Positions 6,737 to 9,757 of a DNA stretch of 9,757 nucleotides are shown here, one piece after another. The DNA is from Scatomorpha merdigallinarum (GTDB lineage: Bacteria; Bacillota; Clostridia; Oscillospirales; Oscillospiraceae), in the NCBI GenBank assembly GCA_018710885.1, contig DVJA01000088.1, positions 1 through 9,757 on the forward strand, in the 5' to 3' direction. A program made the translations under genes and the position numbers. The notes under the pieces were generated by a model. It made no database searches, had not been told where the DNA came from, and saw nothing but the letters and a program-made list of their open reading frames with translations. Position 1 is the first letter of the stretch; each line of letters begins with the position of its first letter.

Positions 6737-6790
6737 AGTATAAGACAAAAAATTGAAGGAGCTGTAAACATGATACGTATTTTCTGTTAA
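6737..6790 (-). promoter_or_regulatory. Candidate control region of the two-component operon
   Basis: On the minus strand TTAACAG (6790-6784) and TTTACAG (6768-6762) are direct heptamer repeats with a 22-bp period. A weaker match (TACGTAT, 6779-6773) sits exactly midway at 11 bp. OmpR/PhoB-type regulators bind tandem half-sites spaced about 11 bp. A -10-like TATACT (6742-6737) lies downstream; TTTACA is 20 nt from it, too far for an ideal -35, which would fit an activator-dependent promoter. Function is inferred. Confidence 0.4.
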
Positions 6791-6799
6791 TACATAGAG

Positions 6800-6838
6800 A
6801 AAAAGGCGGCGGCCGGGCCATACGGCCCGGCCGCCGCC
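6800..6838 (-). terminator. Strong terminator of dnaX-ybaB
   Basis: A 15-bp all-G/C stem (6805-6819 with 6824-6838), 4-nt loop, and on the minus strand a run of five T (6804-6800). It begins 12 nt past the ybaB stop codon. It ends the dnaX-ybaB transcript and insulates the two-component operon. Confidence 0.93.
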
Positions 6839-6850
6839 GGAAATAGTGCG

Positions 6851-7189
6851 TCAGAAGGGGAGACCCTTCATGCCAGTAATTTTGCTCATGCTGGAGTTGG
6901 AGGCCTCGTCTACCTTGCGCATCGCCTCGTTGACGGCGGCGATGACCATGTCCTGGAGCATCTCGACGTCTTCAGGGTCAACGGCGTCAGGGTCTATCTC
7001 GATAGCAGTGAGCTCGCGCTTGCCGCTGACCGTGGCCTTGACCGCGCCGCCGCCGGCTGTGGCCGTGAAAGTGCTGGACTCCAGCTCAGCCTGCATCTTG
7101 GCCAGTTCCTGCTGCATCTTCTGTGCCTGCTTCATCATGTTGGCCTGGTTCATACCGCCAAAGCCGCCGCGAAAGCCGCCTTTTGCCAT
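6851..7189 (-). CDS. ybaB: YbaB/EbfC-family nucleoid-associated protein
   Basis: A 112-aa protein of the usual length for the family. Members form tweezer-like dimers that bind DNA with little sequence preference. The N terminus is rich in Gly, Met and Gln (GGFRGGFGGMNQANMMKQAQ), leading into a charged helix (about 20-40). Then come the family strands TATAGGGAVKATVSGKRELT (about 42-62), and IEIDPDAVDPEDVEMLQDMV before a final helix. It lies 1 nt after the dnaX stop codon, the classical dnaX-ybaB pair, in one operon ended by a strong terminator. The AAAGGA binding site overlaps the end of dnaX. recR, often third in this operon, is missing here. Confidence 0.95.
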   Translation of the reverse strand: MAKGGFRGGFGGMNQANMMKQAQKMQQELAKMQAELESSTFTATAGGGAVKATVSGKRELTAIEIDPDAVDPEDVEMLQDMVIAAVNEAMRKVDEASNSSMSKITGMKGLPF

Positions 7190-7190
7190 A

Positions 7191-9008
7191 TCAATTACCG
7201 TCCTTTCTTATGAATCGAACTTCCCGGAAAGCGCGCAGCTCATCCAGGCTGCGCTGTGCCGCATCGCCCATAGGCAGGACGCGGACGTGTATCTCACGCC
7301 CGGCCAGTTCACAGGCTGTGGCGCGCAATATTTCAAGGTTGTTTGGAGTGCTGAGACCATTGTAGAGTATTCCTGCCGAGAGCCGTATGACCAGAGTATC
7401 GCCGTCCAGTTCGCCGCTGGCGTCTCCGGCGCTGCGGAAGAGCACCTGGTACCCCACGCCCAGCTTCGGTGCAACCAGCTGCACATAACGGTCCCAGTCG
7501 AAGCCCGCGGGAGCGGAGGGAGCAGCCGGAGCGGCTTGAGTAGGCGCCGTGCCCTGAACTGCGGGTTCCGGCGCAGCGGGCTGCGCTTGCAGAACAACAG
7601 GCTCCCTTGCCACCTGCGGAGCGGCGGGGACAGGTTCATCGTCCCAGGGCGGGGCGTCCCCGTCGTCCGGTGGTGGCGGCGCGTCGTCATCCGTCCATGG
7701 CGGGAGGTCGTCCTGAGCAACAGATACTGCCGGCTCTTCCCGCACGGCCTGAGGCTTGGCAGCCGGCTCCGGCTCAGGCTGGCGCTCAGGGGACGGAGAC
7801 GGGGGCGGGGGCGATACGGGCTTTGCGTCCTGCACTGCGCTGGGTGCATGAGATACAACCGGAGTACCGCTCAGAATTTTTTCCAAGCGGCTCAAACGCG
7901 CTTCAAGCGCCGAGGGCTCCGCGCTGGGGGTGCAAAGCCTTACCAGCGTGAGCTCCGCTGTAGTACGGGCGCTGGGACTGTCTTTGAGCAGGGATATGCC
8001 CTCCTGAGCCGTGACCATGTGGGCCAACAGCTCCTCACGGGTGAACAGATGCCCAAAGCGGCGCAGCGTGTCGGAGCTGTATGCGCCGGAGGTGAGCGCT
8101 TCGCCGCCCTTGGGGGCTACGGAGAGCATAAGCACGTCGCGCATCAGGCTGTTCAGGTCGCCCAACACGCCTGCCGGGTCTTTGCCGTCACGCCAGAGTC
8201 CGGCGAATAGGGAGAGCGCCGTGCCGCTGTCGTGGGCAGATATGGCCTCTAGCATGTGCGCTATGTTTTCCGAACCGGCGGCGCCCGTTGCCTCAAGCAC
8301 TGCCGCCTCGTCTATTATATCGCGGCCGGAGCACTGGTCCAGCAGGCTGAGCGCGTCGCGCATACCGCCGTCTGACAGCCTGGCCAACAGTTGCGCCGCG
8401 CCTTCGCTCAGGTTCATGTTCTCGTTATGGGCCACGTACTCGAGGCGCTTGGCAATCACGCCGGCGTCCAGCCTGCGGAAGTTGAAGCGCTGGCAGCGCG
8501 AGAGTATTGTTGCCGGTACCTTGCGCAGCTCGGTTGTGGCGAGGATGAACATGAGATGTTCCGGCGGTTCTTCGAGTATTTTCAACAGCGCGTTAAAGGC
8601 ACTGGCAGAGAGCATGTGGACCTCGTCCACTATGTAGACACGCTTTTTGACCGTGGCAGGGGAGAAGATGGCCTCGTCGCGCAGGGCGCGGATGTTGTCC
8701 ACACCGTTGTTGCTGGCCGCGTCTATTTCCACAACGTCCATAACAGTCCCGGCCTCAATGCCGCGGCAGGCGGGGCATTCGTTGCAGGGGCTGCCGTTTA
8801 CGGGATGCTCGCAGTTGACGGCTCGCGCCAGTAGCTTGGCGCAGGTGGTTTTACCTGTGCCGCGCGTACCTACAAAGAGGTAGGCATGGCTGGTTCGGCC
8901 GGACATGACCTGCTGCTTGAGCGTCTCGGTTATATTTTCCTGACCCCAGACGTCGTCAAACGTGCGCGGCCGGTATTTGCGGTAAAGTGCCTGATAAATG
9001 ACGCCCAA
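7191..9008 (-). CDS. dnaX: DNA polymerase III subunit gamma/tau
   Basis: A 605-aa clamp-loader ATPase that loads the beta sliding clamp at the replication fork. The N terminus YQALYRKYRPRTFDDV is highly typical. The Walker A loop is G47-TRGTGKT (47-54); the zinc module has C66, C75, C78 and C81; Walker B is VDEVH (127-131); and the SRC motif (170-172) carries the arginine that acts in trans. The collar domain runs to about 370. A Pro/Ala/acidic linker (about 383-500), with PPW-DD type repeats, leads to a tau-specific C-terminal domain (503-600). There is no ATG or GTG before the conserved start. The TTG at 9008-9006 is used here, but the AAAGGA site is only about 1 nt from it. ATT at 8999-8997, where homologues start (M-Y-Q), has much better spacing. 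No classical A-AAA-AAG slippery site for gamma was seen. It is followed by ybaB. Confidence 0.96.
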   Translation of the reverse strand: MGVIYQALYRKYRPRTFDDVWGQENITETLKQQVMSGRTSHAYLFVGTRGTGKTTCAKLLARAVNCEHPVNGSPCNECPACRGIEAGTVMDVVEIDAASNNGVDNIRALRDEAIFSPATVKKRVYIVDEVHMLSASAFNALLKILEEPPEHLMFILATTELRKVPATILSRCQRFNFRRLDAGVIAKRLEYVAHNENMNLSEGAAQLLARLSDGGMRDALSLLDQCSGRDIIDEAAVLEATGAAGSENIAHMLEAISAHDSGTALSLFAGLWRDGKDPAGVLGDLNSLMRDVLMLSVAPKGGEALTSGAYSSDTLRRFGHLFTREELLAHMVTAQEGISLLKDSPSARTTAELTLVRLCTPSAEPSALEARLSRLEKILSGTPVVSHAPSAVQDAKPVSPPPPSPSPERQPEPEPAAKPQAVREEPAVSVAQDDLPPWTDDDAPPPPDDGDAPPWDDEPVPAAPQVAREPVVLQAQPAAPEPAVQGTAPTQAAPAAPSAPAGFDWDRYVQLVAPKLGVGYQVLFRSAGDASGELDGDTLVIRLSAGILYNGLSTPNNLEILRATACELAGREIHVRVLPMGDAAQRSLDELRAFREVRFIRKDGN

Positions 9009-9066
9009 GTCCTTTCTGAGTAAAATAAAGAAGAAATAAAATCGAAATCCAAAGCAGCGGTTTCAA

Positions 9067-9110
9067 TTTTGAGGGAAGACGTGACGAAGCGAAAGACACG
9101 AAGTCCACGC
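9067..9110. repeat. Intergenic structured repeat, short copy
   Basis: This 44-nt copy matches the long copy at 9152-9223 in two blocks: 19 of 23 bases (9067-9089) and 23 of 25 (9086-9110). It lacks a 28-nt insert found in the long copy. Its flanks GTGAC and GTCCAC can pair with one bulge. It lies between dnaX and the SRP RNA terminator. Confidence 0.7.
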
Positions 9111-9128
9111 AAATCCCCAAGCTTGTAC

Positions 9129-9155
9129 AAAAAGAAAGCCCATGGCTTTCTTTTT
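9129..9155 (-). terminator. Terminator downstream of SRP RNA
   Basis: A perfect 12-bp inverted repeat (9129-9140 with 9144-9155) whose outer five pairs are A/T, so both strands end in TTTTT. On the minus strand it ends the SRP RNA precursor. It separates ffs from dnaX and lies between the two copies of the intergenic repeat. Confidence 0.85.
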
Positions 9156-9223
9156 GAGAGGAGGCGCGACGAAGTGATTGAGCTTTCACGCTTGCGTGGA
9201 AGCGAAAGATACGAAGTCCGCGC
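9152..9223. repeat. Intergenic structured repeat, long copy
   Basis: A 72-nt copy of the repeat at 9067-9110. The extra 28 nt, which lie after GACGAAG and before CGAAAGA, carry most of an inner hairpin (9182-9191 with 9194-9203, one wobble). The flanks GCGCGAC and GTCCGCGC pair with one bulge, so the whole element can fold into one branched hairpin. It starts in the T run of the terminator and ends just past the SRP RNA 3' end. Confidence 0.7.
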
Positions 9224-9229
9224 CGACGA

Positions 9230-9527
9230 GCGGCCCTTCGCAAGACTGCACACCCTCAATCGAACAGCAGACACACCCGTGACCTCGGCAGCCAACTCGG
9301 CCCCGGTGACCTCACGGCACACGTATGGGCCCGCTTAATGCTGCTCGGTTCCCCGCCTGACATGGTTCACGGGAATACGTTGCGCGAGACCGGAGCTTCA
9401 ACGCCGCTTACCGTGGGCAGACGGCACATCTAACTGTCCTCTATTGGGAATCCATCCCTGCTGTAGCGGATTGCAGGTTACAGGGCACCGCTGGCTCCCC
9501 GACTGGTGCAGCCTTGCGAAGGGCCGC
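9230..9527 (-). ncRNA. ffs: Signal recognition particle RNA, large Gram-positive type
   Basis: RNA scaffold of the signal recognition particle, which binds Ffh and targets nascent membrane proteins to FtsY and SecYEG. Reading the minus strand, the Alu-domain segments AGCGGTGCCCTGTAACCTGC and AATCCGC (about 9493-9466) match the Bacillus type. The Ffh-binding hairpin has ATGTCAGG, a CGG-GGAA-CCG stem-loop (GGAA at 9352-9349) and AGCAGCAT. The ends pair: 9527-9513 is perfectly complementary to 9244-9230, and the helix extends to 22 bp with one G-U. This helix 1 is where RNase III trims the B. subtilis precursor, so the mature RNA may be nearer 260-270 nt; the limits given are those of the paired helix. 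ffs upstream of dnaX is a common Firmicute order. Confidence 0.95.
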
Positions 9528-9533
9528 TGAAGT

Positions 9534-9562
9534 ATTATACCCCAAAGAAGCAATTTGCGCAA
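9534..9562 (-). promoter_or_regulatory. Promoter of SRP RNA
   Basis: On the minus strand a perfect TATAAT (9539-9534) lies 17 nt from TTGCGC (9562-9557), a weak -35 inside the palindrome TTGCGCAA. The predicted start near 9527 coincides with the first base of the SRP RNA terminal helix, which supports the assignment. Confidence 0.75.
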
Positions 9563-9577
9563 TAAGCAATTTTACTC

Positions 9578-9605
9578 TTTACAAATCGGAAATATGTGAT
9601 ATAAT
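9578..9605 (+). promoter_or_regulatory. Strong promoter reading into the right-end tRNA cluster
   Basis: TTTACA (9578-9583), a 16-nt spacer and a perfect TATAAT (9600-9605) preceded by TGA, an extended -10. It diverges from the SRP RNA promoter. The leader holds a small hairpin (CGCTC 9613-9617 with GAGCG 9622-9626) and runs into the tRNA remnant at 9640. Confidence 0.8.
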
Positions 9606-9639
9606 AATCGAGCGCTCAAATGAGCGTTTAACTAAATAT

Positions 9640-9696
9640 GGGCCTGTAGCTCAGCTGGGAGAGCAAGCGCGATATAACACGGGCCCAGGCACTCCA
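9640..9696 (+). pseudogene. Truncated tRNA remnant (Ala/Ile/Val-like 5' half)
   Basis: The first 26 nt are a perfect tRNA start: acceptor GGGCCTG (9640-9646), TA, then D arm GCTC-AGCTGGGA-GAGC (9649-9664). The next 20 nt form neither a normal anticodon arm nor a T arm. Then CAGGCAC (9686-9692) pairs with the acceptor at six of seven positions, followed by T and CCA (9694-9696). About 19 nt are missing relative to a normal tRNA, and there is no TTCGA-type loop. I read it as a tRNA gene that lost its middle; a functional tRNA-like RNA is less likely. Confidence 0.6.
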
Positions 9697-9746
9697 ACAG
9701 ATTGCATAATCTAAATAGGTAAGATTTATTCAAACTAAACAAAGAC

Positions 9747-9757
9747 GGGCTCGTAGC
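9747..9757 (+). tRNA. Probable 5' end of a tRNA, cut by the window edge
   Basis: The last 11 bases, GGGCTCGTAGC, have the form of an acceptor strand, positions 8-9 (TA versus GT variants) and the first D-stem bases, and resemble the start of the remnant at 9640 at 9 of 11 positions. The anticodon lies outside the window, so its identity is unknown. Confidence 0.5.

Noticed and set aside
6846..8210. Long plus-strand open frame of about 454 codons
   Set aside because: Antisense to ybaB and the 3' part of dnaX, rich in Arg and low-complexity runs, with no domain. Both opposite genes are certain.
7191..9008. Classical programmed -1 frameshift site in dnaX
   Set aside because: No A-AAA-AAG or other X-XXY-YYZ heptamer in frame was seen; the A6 run alone is weak and is listed separately at low interest.
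9067..9223. CRISPR array
   Set aside because: Only two unequal copies, with internal hairpins and different lengths, and no cas genes nearby.
8930..9338. Open frames on both strands over 8930-9338
   Set aside because: They overlap SRP RNA, the terminator, the repeats and the dnaX start. The sequence is explained by RNA structure, not coding.
9640..9757. tRNA interrupted by a group I intron
   Set aside because: The break does not fall in an anticodon loop after a U, the 3' acceptor strand follows within 46 nt of the start, and about 20 nt is far too short for an intron.

Overview
The window looks like ordinary chromosome of a moderately high-GC Clostridia-type Firmicute. The evidence is a large Gram-positive-type SRP RNA with an Alu domain, strong AGGAGG-like ribosome binding sites, tRNA genes that encode their own CCA, and genes typical of that group: a DegV lipid-binding protein, an Rhizobium etli-type asparaginase and a COG2509-like FAD oxidoreductase. 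The genus cannot be told from the sequence alone. I see no phage, transposase, CRISPR array or defence operon.

Layout. Positions 1-270 hold tRNA-Asn and tRNA-Met on the plus strand, separated by terminator-like hairpins. A GNAT acetyltransferase on the minus strand (282-803) is less GC-rich than its neighbours. From about 890 a strong promoter drives tRNA-Ser(UGA); a degV-family gene follows and then a terminator. The Zn/Ser-Lys type L-asparaginase (2074-3084) converges on an FAD-dependent oxidoreductase (3140-4534, minus), with an 18-bp bidirectional terminator between them. Upstream of the oxidoreductase, on the same strand, lies tRNA-Gly(GCC) with its own strong promoter.

The rest of the window to 9527 is read on the minus strand. 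It holds an OmpR-type response regulator and its membrane histidine kinase (overlapping by 7 nt), then dnaX-ybaB (1 nt apart, strong terminator), then SRP RNA. recR, which often follows ybaB, is absent. At the far right a divergent promoter reads into a badly truncated tRNA remnant and then into what seems to be the 5' end of another tRNA cut by the window edge.

How the genes fit together. Most of the window is translation and replication housekeeping: tRNAs, SRP RNA for membrane targeting, and the clamp loader with its nucleoid-associated partner. The rest is lipid binding (DegV), amino-acid catabolism (asparaginase), a redox enzyme of unknown substrate and one stand-alone two-component system. 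No new multi-gene system is visible. The most interesting signals are small: a structured intergenic repeat in two copies with an apparent compensatory change next to dnaX; the lack of an ATG start for dnaX; a tRNA remnant missing its middle behind a strong promoter; terminators placed where they should silence the next gene; and 22-bp spaced direct repeats upstream of the response regulator.
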